From contig NZ_FRBQ01000007.1 of the NCBI RefSeq assembly GCF_900142655.1, positions 158,855 to 222,854 on the forward strand: 64,000 nt of DNA, given 5' to 3'. Below, one piece after another: positions 23,743 to 32,916 of the stretch. Position 1 is the first letter of the stretch. Each line of letters begins with the position of its first letter. The stretch comes from Phytopseudomonas punonensis. Lineage in GTDB: Bacteria > Pseudomonadota > Gammaproteobacteria > Pseudomonadales > Pseudomonadaceae. The notes under the pieces were generated by a model. That model saw only the letters and a list, made by a program, of their open reading frames with translations. It made no database searches and was not told the origin of the DNA. The position numbers and the translations under genes are program-made.

Positions 23743-26700
23743 CTAGGCCTGCAGCAGTCGCTTAAGGAAATCCGCCTCAACCAGCGGCCTGTCCAGCAGA
23801 TACCCCTGGCCGAACTCGCAGCCCAACGCTTTCAGATGCTCAAGCTGTTCCGGCGTTTCGATGCCTTCGGCTACGCACTCCAGATCCAGGTTGCGGGCGA
23901 TCATCAGAATGGTTTCCACCAGCAGCACGTTGCTGCCGTTGCCGCCTATGCCAAGATCCTGGGTGAAGCTGCGGTCGATCTTCAGGCGATCCAGAGGCAG
24001 GCGTTTGAGGTAAGTCAGGGACGAATAACCGGTGCCGAAATCATCAATGGAGAAGCGTACACCGAGGGTTTTGAGCGCCTGCATGTTGGCGATGCACTGC
24101 TCGACATCCTCGAGCAATACGCCCTCGGTGAGTTCCAGTTCCAGGGCAGAGGCCGGCACCTCGTAGCGCTGCAGGCAATCGCGTATCCGCTCGACACAAT
24201 TGCGGCTGCGCAGTTCACGGGGGCTTAGATTTACCGCCAGCACCAGGTCTGGATGTTGCGGCAACCAGCCTTGCAGCGTGGCGCATGCGCGCTCCAGCAC
24301 CCAGTTGCCAATGTCTTCGATCAGCCCGGTTTCTTCCGCCAGAGGAATGAACTGGCCGGGAAAGATTTCGCCTTTCTCCGGATGCGCCCAGCGCACCAGC
24401 ACTTCGGCGCCCATGAGCTGGCCATCGCTGAGCCGCAGTTGCGGCTGGAACACCAGGTACAACTGATCCCGGGCGATCGCCTGACGCAACTCGCCCTGCA
24501 GCTGCAGGCGCTGGTCGATGGCGGCCTGCATCTCTGGCGCGAAGAAATGCAGGGCATTACGCCCGGCCTGCTTGGCGCGGTACATGGCAGTGTCGGCCTG
24601 TTTGAGCACGTCGGCGGCGTTCTGCTCGCCGAACGGATGCAGGGCGATGCCGATGCTGGCACTCATCGACAGCTCATGGCCGTCGATCACGCAGGGCTGC
24701 TCGAGGCTCTTGAGCAGGCGTTCGCCCACCATCGCAGCCTGCTCGCCAGCCAGCTGCTCATTTGCATCCAGGCCTTCGAGCAGCACCACGAACTCGTCAC
24801 CACCCATACGCGCCAGGGTGTCCTCGTTGCGCAGCTGGACCTCCAAGCGTCTCGTCACTTCGCGCAATAGGTTGTCGCCGACCAGATGGCCGAGGCTGTC
24901 GTTGACCGTCTTGAAATGATCGAGGTCGATGAACAGCAGCGCACCCAGGCTGCCCTGACGGACTTCACGATCCATGGCGTGCTGCAGGCGGTCGAGCATC
25001 AGGCGGCGATTGGGCAGGCCGGTCAGCTCGTCACTGTAGGCCAGACGTTCGATTTCGCGCTGGTAACGCTGGCGCTCGGAGATGTCCGTCACGCTGCAGC
25101 GAATCAGCGTGGGCTCACCGGGCAAACGCACCAGCCGTACTTCACAAGGGAACTGCCGGCCACGGTTATCGCGGTGCAGCCACTCGAACACCGGCACCTC
25201 CCCCGCCAGAGCTGCGTCTAGATAGTGCTTGGCAGCCTCGATCGATAGCCGGCCGTCCGCTTGCCGCTCCGGGCTCAGTTCGAAGGGCCGACGGTTGAGC
25301 AGCTCCTCGCGCGAATAACCGAACAGGCGCAGCGCGTTGCCGTTGAAATCGACCATGCCGCCCTCCACGCTGTACAGCATGATCGCCTCGGGCGCGTGTT
25401 CGACGACGGTGCGGTAACGGGCCTCGGCTTCATAGCGGGCGCTGATGTCCTCGACCAGCAGCAGGAACATACTGACGCCACCGTTGTTACGTCGCACTGC
25501 GCGCAGGTGCAGGCGCGTGGGCACCTGGCTGCCATCGGCACGCAGGAAGTTGCGATCACGCTCGAAGCCTTCGCGGCTGCCGCTCAGCACTTCGTCGAGC
25601 AGCGGCTGCTCGGCATCCAGATCCTCCGGGGTGCTGATGCTGGCCCAGCTGGACTCCAGCAGTTGTTCGCGACTGAGCCCGAGAATGCTGCACAGCTTGA
25701 GGTTGACCTCCGACCAGCCAAAGGTCGGCGTGATCAACGCCATGCCGATCAGCGGCGCCTCGAAGAACAGGCGCAGGCGATCATCTCGCTCACGCAGTTG
25801 CTGCTCGGTGCGCCGCCGCGCGGTGATGTCCTGCGCGGCGCCGTATACGCGCACCAGCTCGCCGCCATCGCGCTCGGCAACGCCAAGCAGGCGTACCCAA
25901 CGCGTACGGCCCTTGGCGGTGCTGGCGCGAACTTCGATATCGAACTGATCGCCGCCCTTGTACATCTGCTGCAAGGTACGACCGATCAGCTCCCGGCCGG
26001 CGGCATCGAACTGGCTCAGCGATTCCTCGAAAGTCGGCGCGCCGCTTTTCGGATCCAGCTCGTAGATGGCGAAGCAGCCGGCACTCCAGTACATGCTCAT
26101 GTCGCGCATGTTCAGCGACCAGCCGCCCAGGTCGGCGATATTCTCCGTCTGGGTGAACAGATAGCTCTGCTGCTGCAGCGCCTCGCTCTGGCGCACCGCG
26201 TCCTGCGCCAGTTGCTCGCGGGTGCTGACATCCTGCTGCATGACGATGAAGTGGCTGATGCCCTCGTCGTCGCGCATGGGCGCCAGAATCACATCGCTCC
26301 AGAACGTTTCGCCGTCCTGACGCTGTAGGCGCAGCACCGCATTACCGGGAACACCTCGACGGATGGCACTTTCCAGCACATGCAAACCTTCATGGCGCTT
26401 CTCGCCACGCAGCAGGTCGAGCAGGCTCAGGCCCAAGGTTTGCCGAGCCTCACGCCCGGTAATCTGCTCGAACGCGGGGTTGCAGTAGATGAGCGGCAAA
26501 TCCGCCTGACGCGCATCGGCGATCAGCACGCCCAGCGGGCTGGCATCCAGCGCCGAATGGGCCAGGGTCAGTTGCCGCTGCACTGCTGCGCTGTGAATGA
26601 GCGCCATGCGCAGATCAGTAAGGCTGCGGCCGATCAGCAGCGCCGCCAGGACGAACAGCAGAATGCCGAAATGCAGCTCCAGACGCTGCGGATCGATCCA

Positions 26701-27516
26701 ACTGCTGCCCGCCATGATCGTGTGAGCCCAGGGCAATGCCAGAATGGTCAGCACGCTCATCGCAGCGCCGCCCATGGCACCTGCAAAGCCCCAGACCAGC
26801 GCCAAGCTGAGCATCAGCAGGCCGACTGCCGGCAGTTTCAACTGGGCGGGTAGCAGCTCCAGCAACAGCGGCAGGCAGGCCAGCACGAGCAACAGTGCAT
26901 AACGCGACGGCATTTTGCGCAGCGCAGCGGGCACATCCAGCAGCGGCGCCAGCAGGCCCTCAACCGGCATCAGCCAACCGCGGCGGCGTAACAGAGGGCT
27001 CAGGTAGGTCAGCAGAGGGATGGAAATCACCAGCGCCGTCAGGGTGTCGGCCAACCAGAGAGTCAGCGCCAGTTGCGGTACGTCCTGCACCGCAAGCCCG
27101 TTGAGCAGCACCCGGCACACCATCAACAGCAGGCAAGTCAGCGCCACTGGCAGCAGAATGCCAAGCGAGATGAAACGCAACACGTGGTTGATGTTTGGCA
27201 GGGCGGCATCAAATGGCCGCCAACGCAGCAACAGGTAGCAGCAGGCTACACCCAGGGTTTCCGGCAATGCATAGACTGGCGCCAGGTGCCAGTCCAACCC
27301 CCACAATGGCGTAGAGAGCACCGCGTTAGCGTATAGCGCGCCCAACACTCTCGGCCCCCACCAGAGCGCCAGCACCAGACCCAGAGCAAACGGCAAATAT
27401 AGAATGCCCACCCCGCTTTCGAGCTGGGTGGTCAGGGAAAGCTGGGTGGCCAGATGGAACGCCGGAAGCGGCAACCACCATGTCCAGAACGGCAGGCGCT
27501 CGGCAGTGCGGGGCAT
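23743..27516 (-). CDS. MASE1-PAS(x4)-GGDEF-EAL membrane signalling protein
   Basis: A 1257-residue inner-membrane protein. An N-terminal MASE1-type domain with about eight to ten helices occupies residues 1-310; it is followed by four PAS-like domains (about 320-440, 455-570, 585-695 and 705-820), a diguanylate cyclase domain with intact GGDEF at about 905-909, and an EAL domain with the signature EVL at 1038, DDFGTGYSSLTYL and KIDRSF. Both output domains keep their key motifs, so it could make and break c-di-GMP. The input signals are unknown; MASE1 proteins are often linked to aromatic or energy taxis, but nothing here proves it. It sits between ldcA and amgS, where P. aeruginosa has no such gene as far as I recall. 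Confidence 0.92.
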   Translation of the reverse strand: MPRTAERLPFWTWWLPLPAFHLATQLSLTTQLESGVGILYLPFALGLVLALWWGPRVLGALYANAVLSTPLWGLDWHLAPVYALPETLGVACCYLLLRWRPFDAALPNINHVLRFISLGILLPVALTCLLLMVCRVLLNGLAVQDVPQLALTLWLADTLTALVISIPLLTYLSPLLRRRGWLMPVEGLLAPLLDVPAALRKMPSRYALLLVLACLPLLLELLPAQLKLPAVGLLMLSLALVWGFAGAMGGAAMSVLTILALPWAHTIMAGSSWIDPQRLELHFGILLFVLAALLIGRSLTDLRMALIHSAAVQRQLTLAHSALDASPLGVLIADARQADLPLIYCNPAFEQITGREARQTLGLSLLDLLRGEKRHEGLHVLESAIRRGVPGNAVLRLQRQDGETFWSDVILAPMRDDEGISHFIVMQQDVSTREQLAQDAVRQSEALQQQSYLFTQTENIADLGGWSLNMRDMSMYWSAGCFAIYELDPKSGAPTFEESLSQFDAAGRELIGRTLQQMYKGGDQFDIEVRASTAKGRTRWVRLLGVAERDGGELVRVYGAAQDITARRRTEQQLRERDDRLRLFFEAPLIGMALITPTFGWSEVNLKLCSILGLSREQLLESSWASISTPEDLDAEQPLLDEVLSGSREGFERDRNFLRADGSQVPTRLHLRAVRRNNGGVSMFLLLVEDISARYEAEARYRTVVEHAPEAIMLYSVEGGMVDFNGNALRLFGYSREELLNRRPFELSPERQADGRLSIEAAKHYLDAALAGEVPVFEWLHRDNRGRQFPCEVRLVRLPGEPTLIRCSVTDISERQRYQREIERLAYSDELTGLPNRRLMLDRLQHAMDREVRQGSLGALLFIDLDHFKTVNDSLGHLVGDNLLREVTRRLEVQLRNEDTLARMGGDEFVVLLEGLDANEQLAGEQAAMVGERLLKSLEQPCVIDGHELSMSASIGIALHPFGEQNAADVLKQADTAMYRAKQAGRNALHFFAPEMQAAIDQRLQLQGELRQAIARDQLYLVFQPQLRLSDGQLMGAEVLVRWAHPEKGEIFPGQFIPLAEETGLIEDIGNWVLERACATLQGWLPQHPDLVLAVNLSPRELRSRNCVERIRDCLQRYEVPASALELELTEGVLLEDVEQCIANMQALKTLGVRFSIDDFGTGYSSLTYLKRLPLDRLKIDRSFTQDLGIGGNGSNVLLVETILMIARNLDLECVAEGIETPEQLEHLKALGCEFGQGYLLDRPLVEADFLKRLLQA

Positions 27517-27605
27517 ACGAACCTCATATCACGATGCCAGCACAGCATGAAGCAGCCATCGAGGGCTGTACAGGTGCCTGCATGGAGTAACAGCCTAGCC
27601 CAGTA

Positions 27606-28919
27606 TCAAGCGGCGTCGCGTGGCAACAATAATCCCAGAGGCAGGCAGATACGGGCTTCCAGGCCACCACCGGAACGGTTGCGCAACTCTACGCTACCGC
27701 CATGCAGCGCGGCGATGCGCTTGACGATGGCCAAGCCCAGCCCGGCACCTTTGCCGCCGCGGGCGCTGTCACCCCGAATGAACGGATTGATGATGTTGCC
27801 CAGCTCGCTCGGGTCGATACCCGCGCCACGGTCCAACACGCTGAGCACCACATAAGGCGCACTGTGATCATCAGCAACCGACAGGACGATCTCCACGGCG
27901 CCACCGCCATAGCGCAGGGCGTTCTCGATCAGGTTGACGATCAGCCGCTTGATCGACACCCGGCGCAGTGGAACGGCCGGCACGGGCTCCACGAACAAAC
28001 GTACCTGCTCGTGTTTCTGGTTGTAGGGCGCGACCACTTCGCGAATCAAGTCGGGCAGATTCAGCTCTTCGACCGGCTCGTCACGGCCATCGCGGATGAA
28101 GGCCAGGAACTGATCGAGAATGGCGTCCATGTCCTCGATGTCGCGCACCATGTCGTCGGTCAGCTCCGAGTCGTGGTCGAGAAACTCCAGAGACAAGCGC
28201 AATCGAGTCAACGGCGTGCGCAGGTCGTGAGAAACCCCCGCCAGCATCAGCTCGCGTTCACGACCGGCCTGCTCGACGTCCTCGGCCATCTGGTTGAACG
28301 CGCGATACACCTCGGCCATTTCGCTCGGCGTGTCGCCCACTGGCAGACGCACGCTACGCCCCTGGCCAAACTGCCGAGCGGCAAAGACCAGGCGCTTGAG
28401 CGGCGCGCTGAGCTGACGCACGAAAATCCACGCCGCCGCGGTGGACAGCAGGCCGATACCCAGGAACCAGCCCAGTACGCTCCAGATGCGCTGGCCACGT
28501 AGCGGGTGTGGGTAGAGTGGCACACGGATCCAGTCCTCACCGAGCGTCGGTGCATGCACCCACAATGCCGGCGGGCTCTTGGCGCGCACCCGGGTTTCGG
28601 TATCCGGCCCCAGCTCGGACTGCATCTGACGCTGGAAAATTTCGCTGTATGGCCAGTGCTCTTCGCTGGCCGGCACTTCGGCGCGCGTCACCCGTTTGAG
28701 GCCAGCCGCCTCGGCGATATTGGCGCGATCTTCGGGGTCCGCCGCCCAATAGGCGCGCAGGGTAAGTGCCGCGCCGTGGCTGTACTGACGATCCACCAGC
28801 ACGTCCTCGTTCATCATCAGATAAACGAGGGTCAGCGCCTTGGAAAACAGCACGACGATCAGCACCAGCCAGAGGGTGCGCGAGAAGAAGCTTTGCGGGA
28901 ACCAGAGTGGAGCTTTCAT
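27606..28919 (-). CDS. amgS: EnvZ-like sensor kinase (AmgS)
   Basis: A 437-residue inner-membrane histidine kinase: TM1 at about 13-35, periplasmic domain 36-145, TM2 146-166, HAMP about 167-220, H-box GVSHDLRTPLTR with His231, and an ATPase domain with N-box LIENALRYGGG, G1 DRGAGI and G2 GAGLGLAI. It pairs with the OmpR-type regulator upstream. In P. aeruginosa the orthologous AmgRS system answers membrane stress from aminoglycosides and mistranslated proteins; the assignment rests on synteny with tex and gshA. The gene starts 92 bp after the regulator's stop, with a hairpin in the gap. Confidence 0.9.
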   Translation of the reverse strand: MKAPLWFPQSFFSRTLWLVLIVVLFSKALTLVYLMMNEDVLVDRQYSHGAALTLRAYWAADPEDRANIAEAAGLKRVTRAEVPASEEHWPYSEIFQRQMQSELGPDTETRVRAKSPPALWVHAPTLGEDWIRVPLYPHPLRGQRIWSVLGWFLGIGLLSTAAAWIFVRQLSAPLKRLVFAARQFGQGRSVRLPVGDTPSEMAEVYRAFNQMAEDVEQAGRERELMLAGVSHDLRTPLTRLRLSLEFLDHDSELTDDMVRDIEDMDAILDQFLAFIRDGRDEPVEELNLPDLIREVVAPYNQKHEQVRLFVEPVPAVPLRRVSIKRLIVNLIENALRYGGGAVEIVLSVADDHSAPYVVLSVLDRGAGIDPSELGNIINPFIRGDSARGGKGAGLGLAIVKRIAALHGGSVELRNRSGGGLEARICLPLGLLLPRDAA

Positions 28920-28967
28920 AGAAACAGGAGCCGGGCAGAGCGCGAGAAGCGGGAGGCTAAACGAACA

Positions 28968-28992
28968 AGGGCTGACATTGGTTGCCAGCCCT
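28968..28992 (-). terminator. Intercistronic hairpin between amgR and amgS
   Basis: AGGGCTG (28968-28974) and CAGCCCT (28986-28992) form a seven-base stem in the 92-bp gap. No T-run is present; it may attenuate the kinase gene relative to the regulator or protect the upstream mRNA. Confidence 0.4.
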
Positions 28993-29011
28993 CGCTAGTC
29001 GTGGATCGACG

Positions 29012-29749
29012 TTATTTGTTGCCATCCGGCACGAACACATATCCCACGCCCCAGACGGTCTGGATGTAACGCGGCTTGGACGGATCCGGCTCGATCAGCC
29101 GGCGCAGGCGGGAAATCTGCACGTCGATGGAGCGCTCCAGCGCATCCCACTCACGGCCACGGGCCAGATTCATCAGCTTGTCGCGGGTCAGCGGCTCGCG
29201 GGCATGTTGCACCAGCGCCTTGAGCACAGCGAATTCACCGGTGGTGAGCATGTGCACTTCGTCGCCCTTCTTCAGCTCGCGAGTCGCCAGGGAAAGCTCG
29301 TAGTCGCCAAAGGTGACGCTCTCATCTTCGCTGCCTGGCGCGCCTGGTACGACTGGTGCCTGGCGGCGCAGTACAGCCTTGATCCGCGCCAGCAGTTCAC
29401 GCGGGTTGAACGGCTTGGCCAGGTAATCGTCGGCACCGATTTCCAGACCCTGGATACGGCTGCCCTCATCGCCCTTGGCGGTGAGCATGATGATCGGCAC
29501 CTGGTTGTTCGACGCGCGCAGGCGACGGCAGGCACTCATGCCGTCTTCGCCCGGCAGCATCAGGTCGAGTACCACCAGGTTGAACAGCTCGCGCGACAAC
29601 AGGCGGTCCATCTGTTCGACGTTTTCCACGGCACGAACGCGATAGCCCTGCTCATCGAAGAAACGCTCGAGCAGACGCCGCAGGCGGGCGTCGTCATCGA
29701 CAATCAGGATCTTCTCGCCTTCGACCGGTTGTACTGCAGTGCTGCTCAT
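29012..29749 (-). CDS. amgR: OmpR-family response regulator (AmgR)
   Basis: The 245-residue protein has a receiver domain (about 12-125; acidic pocket ILIVDDDAR, phospho-acceptor in LVVLDLMLPGEDG, KPFNPREL lysine) and a C-terminal OmpR winged helix (about 150-240; LTTGEFAVLKALVQH, ERSIDVQISRLRR, IQTVWGVGYVF). ATG 29749 has a good AAGGAG ribosome site a few bases upstream; the frame open to 29788 is not needed. It is divergent from tex over 256 bp, as for PA5200/PA5201 in P. aeruginosa from memory. It could also be called ompR. Confidence 0.93.
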   Translation of the reverse strand: MSSTAVQPVEGEKILIVDDDARLRRLLERFFDEQGYRVRAVENVEQMDRLLSRELFNLVVLDLMLPGEDGMSACRRLRASNNQVPIIMLTAKGDEGSRIQGLEIGADDYLAKPFNPRELLARIKAVLRRQAPVVPGAPGSEDESVTFGDYELSLATRELKKGDEVHMLTTGEFAVLKALVQHAREPLTRDKLMNLARGREWDALERSIDVQISRLRRLIEPDPSKPRYIQTVWGVGYVFVPDGNK

Positions 29750-29935
29750 AGAGGCTCCTTGACCGAGAGTCCGCGACGCGTTGCGCACGGCTTAACGGCG
29801 GCATTATGGCTCAGAGGCCGTATAGACCACGTATTGTCCATTGTTAGCAGATTTTTCGCTGGGTTGGCGCACTTCAACCAGATTCGCGGTCTGACGGCGG
29901 CCATGGCGGCTGGCCTGAGCGCATCTTTGCGTGGC

Positions 29936-29941
29936 TATAAT
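29936..29941 (+). promoter_or_regulatory. -10 element of tex
   Basis: A perfect TATAAT lies 65 bp upstream of the tex ATG in the amgR-tex divergent region. No convincing -35 is seen at 16-18 bp, so it may depend on an activator or extended contacts. Confidence 0.5.
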
Positions 29942-30005
29942 GCGCCGCTTTATCGTCCGGCTCATCATGAACGAGGCCGGTTATTCATCGTTTTGAGTCA
30001 GGTTC

Positions 30006-32342
30006 ATGTCTTCTATGCTCAGCATCAACAACCGTATCGCCGAAGAACTGGGCGTACGCCCGCAACAGGTCGCCGCCGCTGTCGCACTGCTCGACGAAGG
30101 CTCCACCGTGCCGTTCATCGCACGCTACCGCAAGGAAGTCACCGGCAGCCTCGACGATACCCAGCTGCGCAACCTAGAAGAACGCCTGCGCTACCTGCGC
30201 GAGCTCGACGATCGCCGCGCCAGCATCCTGGCCAGCATTGAGGAGCAGGGCAAACTGACGCCCGAGCTGACCCGCGAAATCAACCTCGCCGACACCAAGA
30301 CGCGTCTCGAAGACCTCTACCTGCCGTACAAACAGAAGCGCCGCACCAAGGGCCAGATCGCCCTGGAAGCCGGCCTCGGCGAGCTGGCCGATGCCTTGTT
30401 CAATGACCCGAGCCTGACGCCGGAGACTGAAGCGGCACGTTTCATCGATGCCGAGAAGGGCTTCGCCGACACCAAGGCGGTGCTCGAAGGCGCCAAGTAC
30501 ATCCTCATGGAGCGCTTCGCCGAAGACGCCAGCCTGCTCAGCAACCTGCGCGGCTACCTCAAGGACAACGCCACGCTTAGCGCCCGGGTCATCGCCGGCA
30601 AGGAAAACGAAGGCGCCAAGTTCCGCGACTACTTCGAGCATGACGAAAAGCTCAAGGGCGCCCCGTCGCACCGCGCCCTGGCGATTTTCCGTGGCCGCAA
30701 CGAGGGCATCCTCAGCGCCAGCCTCAGGGTCGGTGAAGAGCTGCCCGGCACCTTGCACCCGTGCGAAGGCATGATCGCCGAGCGTTTCGGCATTTCCAAT
30801 CAGGGCCGCGCCGCCGACAAGTGGCTGGGCGAAGTGGTGCGCTGGACCTGGAAGGTCAAGCTCTACACCCACCTGGAAACCGACCTGCTCGGCGAACTGC
30901 GCGAAGCCGCCGAAGACGAGGCGATCAGCGTGTTCGCCCGCAACCTGCACGACCTGCTGCTGGCTGCACCGGCAGGGCCGCGCGCGACCCTGGGCCTCGA
31001 CCCGGGCCTGCGCACCGGCTGCAAGGTCGCCGTGGTCGACGCCACCGGCAAGGTGCTGGACACCGCCACCGTGTACCCGCACGCGCCGCGTAACGACTGG
31101 GACGGCACCCTCAACGTGCTGGCCAAGCTGTGCGCCAAGCATGGCGTCGACCTGATTGCCATCGGCAACGGCACCGCCAGCCGCGAGACCGACAAGCTGG
31201 CCATCGAGCTGATCAAAAAGTACCCGGGCCTGAAGATGACCAAGATCATGGTCAGCGAAGCCGGCGCCTCGGTGTACTCGGCCTCGGAACTGGCTGCCAA
31301 GGAATTCCCGGATCTGGACGTCTCGCTGCGCGGTGCGGTCTCCATCGCCCGCCGCCTGCAGGATCCGCTGGCCGAGCTGGTGAAGATCGACCCGAAATCC
31401 ATCGGCGTCGGCCAATACCAGCACGACGTGTCCCAACTCAAGCTGGCGCGCAGCCTGGATGCCGTGGTGGAAGACTGCGTGAACGCCGTGGGCGTGGACG
31501 TCAACACCGCCTCCAGCGCCCTGCTCGCGCGGATTTCTGGCCTCAACGCTACCCTGGCACAGAACATCGTCGCTCACCGTGACGCACACGGCGCGTTCAA
31601 GACCCGTGACGCGCTGAAGAAAGTCCCGCGCCTGGGCGACAAGACCTTCGAACAGGCTGCCGGCTTCCTGCGCGTGATGAATGGCGACAACCCGCTGGAC
31701 GCCTCCGCGGTTCACCCGGAAACCTACCCGCTGGTACAGCGCATCGCCGTCGACACCGGCCGCGATATCCGCTCGCTGATCGGTGATGCGGGCTTTCTCA
31801 AGCGCCTGGATCCGAAGAAGTTCACCGACGAGACCTTCGGCCTGGTGACAGTCGGCGACATTCTCAGCGAGCTGGAAAAGCCCGGCCGCGACCCGCGCCC
31901 GGAGTTCAAGACCGCCGAGTTCCAGGAAGGCGTGGAAAACCTGAAAGACCTCGAACTGGGGATGATCCTCGAAGGTGTGGTCACCAACGTGACCAACTTC
32001 GGCGCCTTCGTCGATATCGGCGTACACCAGGACGGCCTCGTGCACATCTCGGCGCTGTCCGAGAAATTCATCAAGGACCCGCACGAAGCGGTCAAGGCCG
32101 GCGACGTGGTCAAGGTCAAGGTCATGGAAGTGGACATTCCGCGCAACCGCATCGCCCTGTCGATGCGCATGAGCGACACGCCCGGCGAGAAAGTCGATGG
32201 CCCCCGTGGCGGTGCCCGCCAGGGCGGCGGCAAAGGTGGCCAGGCGCCACGCAGTGAACGCCATTCCGGCCAGGAAAAACCGGCTCCGGCCAATGCAGCC
32301 ATGGCTTCGCTGTTCGCCAACGCCAAGCAGCTGAGGAAGTAA
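30006..32342 (+). CDS. tex: Tex-family transcription accessory RNA-binding protein
   Basis: Tex is a 778-residue cytoplasmic nucleic-acid-binding protein related to eukaryotic Spt6, with an effect on transcription and toxin expression in several pathogens. Domains in order: N-terminal helical Tex domain (about 1-190), a YqgF/RNase H-like domain (about 325-450; TLGLDPGLRTGCKVAVVD), tandem helix-hairpin-helix (about 490-565; VNTASSALLARISGL), and a C-terminal S1 domain (about 645-720; LEGVVTNVTNFGAFVDIGVHQDGLVHIS) followed by a glycine-rich, basic tail. A second Met three residues in (30015) could also be the start. Four bases after its stop begins the thioesterase gene, so the two are co-transcribed. 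Confidence 0.96.
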   Translation: MSSMLSINNRIAEELGVRPQQVAAAVALLDEGSTVPFIARYRKEVTGSLDDTQLRNLEERLRYLRELDDRRASILASIEEQGKLTPELTREINLADTKTRLEDLYLPYKQKRRTKGQIALEAGLGELADALFNDPSLTPETEAARFIDAEKGFADTKAVLEGAKYILMERFAEDASLLSNLRGYLKDNATLSARVIAGKENEGAKFRDYFEHDEKLKGAPSHRALAIFRGRNEGILSASLRVGEELPGTLHPCEGMIAERFGISNQGRAADKWLGEVVRWTWKVKLYTHLETDLLGELREAAEDEAISVFARNLHDLLLAAPAGPRATLGLDPGLRTGCKVAVVDATGKVLDTATVYPHAPRNDWDGTLNVLAKLCAKHGVDLIAIGNGTASRETDKLAIELIKKYPGLKMTKIMVSEAGASVYSASELAAKEFPDLDVSLRGAVSIARRLQDPLAELVKIDPKSIGVGQYQHDVSQLKLARSLDAVVEDCVNAVGVDVNTASSALLARISGLNATLAQNIVAHRDAHGAFKTRDALKKVPRLGDKTFEQAAGFLRVMNGDNPLDASAVHPETYPLVQRIAVDTGRDIRSLIGDAGFLKRLDPKKFTDETFGLVTVGDILSELEKPGRDPRPEFKTAEFQEGVENLKDLELGMILEGVVTNVTNFGAFVDIGVHQDGLVHISALSEKFIKDPHEAVKAGDVVKVKVMEVDIPRNRIALSMRMSDTPGEKVDGPRGGARQGGGKGGQAPRSERHSGQEKPAPANAAMASLFANAKQLRK

Positions 32343-32345
32343 GCG

Positions 32346-32735
32346 ATGAGCCAATCCGCGGACGAAATCGGCAAGAGCAGCGCCTTCGGGCGCCTGCTCG
32401 GCCTGCAGATCGTCAAGGCCGAGGCCGGCGAGGCGATCATCGCGCTGAGCATGCACGACGGCCTGCGCAACCTGCACGGCAAGCTGCACGGCGGCGCGCT
32501 GTTCTCGCTGATCGACACCGCCATGGGCCAGGCCAGCCACAGCCTGAGCGACGGCGAGCCGAGCAGCGTGACCCTGGAGTGCAAGGTCAACTACATCCGT
32601 GGCGTCACCGAGGGTGATCTGAGCTGTCGCGCCTGGGTCATCCACGCCGGCCGCCGCACCCAGGTGATCGAAGCCGAAGTGCACCAGCACGACAAGCTGG
32701 TGGCCAAGGCCCAGGCCACCTTCGCCTGCCTCTAA
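32346..32735 (+). CDS. PaaI/hotdog-fold acyl-CoA thioesterase
   Basis: A 129-residue hotdog-fold protein. The segment LHGKLHGGALFSLIDTAMGQASHS (about 39-62) contains the HGG motif and downstream aspartate of PaaI-type thioesterases, and the later strands fit the fold (VTLECKVNYIRGVTEGDLSCRAWVIHAGRRTQVIEAEV). It probably hydrolyses an acyl- or aryl-CoA thioester; the substrate is unknown. It follows tex with a three-base gap, an arrangement shared with P. aeruginosa. Confidence 0.88.
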   Translation: MSQSADEIGKSSAFGRLLGLQIVKAEAGEAIIALSMHDGLRNLHGKLHGGALFSLIDTAMGQASHSLSDGEPSSVTLECKVNYIRGVTEGDLSCRAWVIHAGRRTQVIEAEVHQHDKLVAKAQATFACL

Positions 32736-32808
32736 GAGAGCCACGCCACGCGTCGCCGACTCCTCAAGCCGTCAGCGCCTGGTGCTTCGCCTGTCGGGTG
32801 CATGTCGC

Positions 32809-32890
32809 TAGAATGCACGTCCTCTTCGCCAGACGACCAACGTCAGCAATTCGCCCCTTGTAGAGTCCAGCGTCCACCCCCATATTGGGG
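32809..32890 (+). promoter_or_regulatory. gshA promoter -10 and leader hairpin
   Basis: TAGAAT at 32809-32814 fits a -10 about 100 bp upstream of gshA. A small hairpin of C and G runs around the sequence CATAT (32877-32890) lies directly before the ribosome-binding region, where it could influence initiation at the TTG start. Confidence 0.4.
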
Positions 32891-32916
32891 CGACCGCTGC
32901 GTGAAGGAATGCAATC

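Noticed and set aside
30174..32744. 856-codon open frame antisense to tex
   Set aside because: Shadow of a GC-rich gene: it lies opposite tex and the thioesterase, has biased composition, no ribosome site and no recognisable domain.
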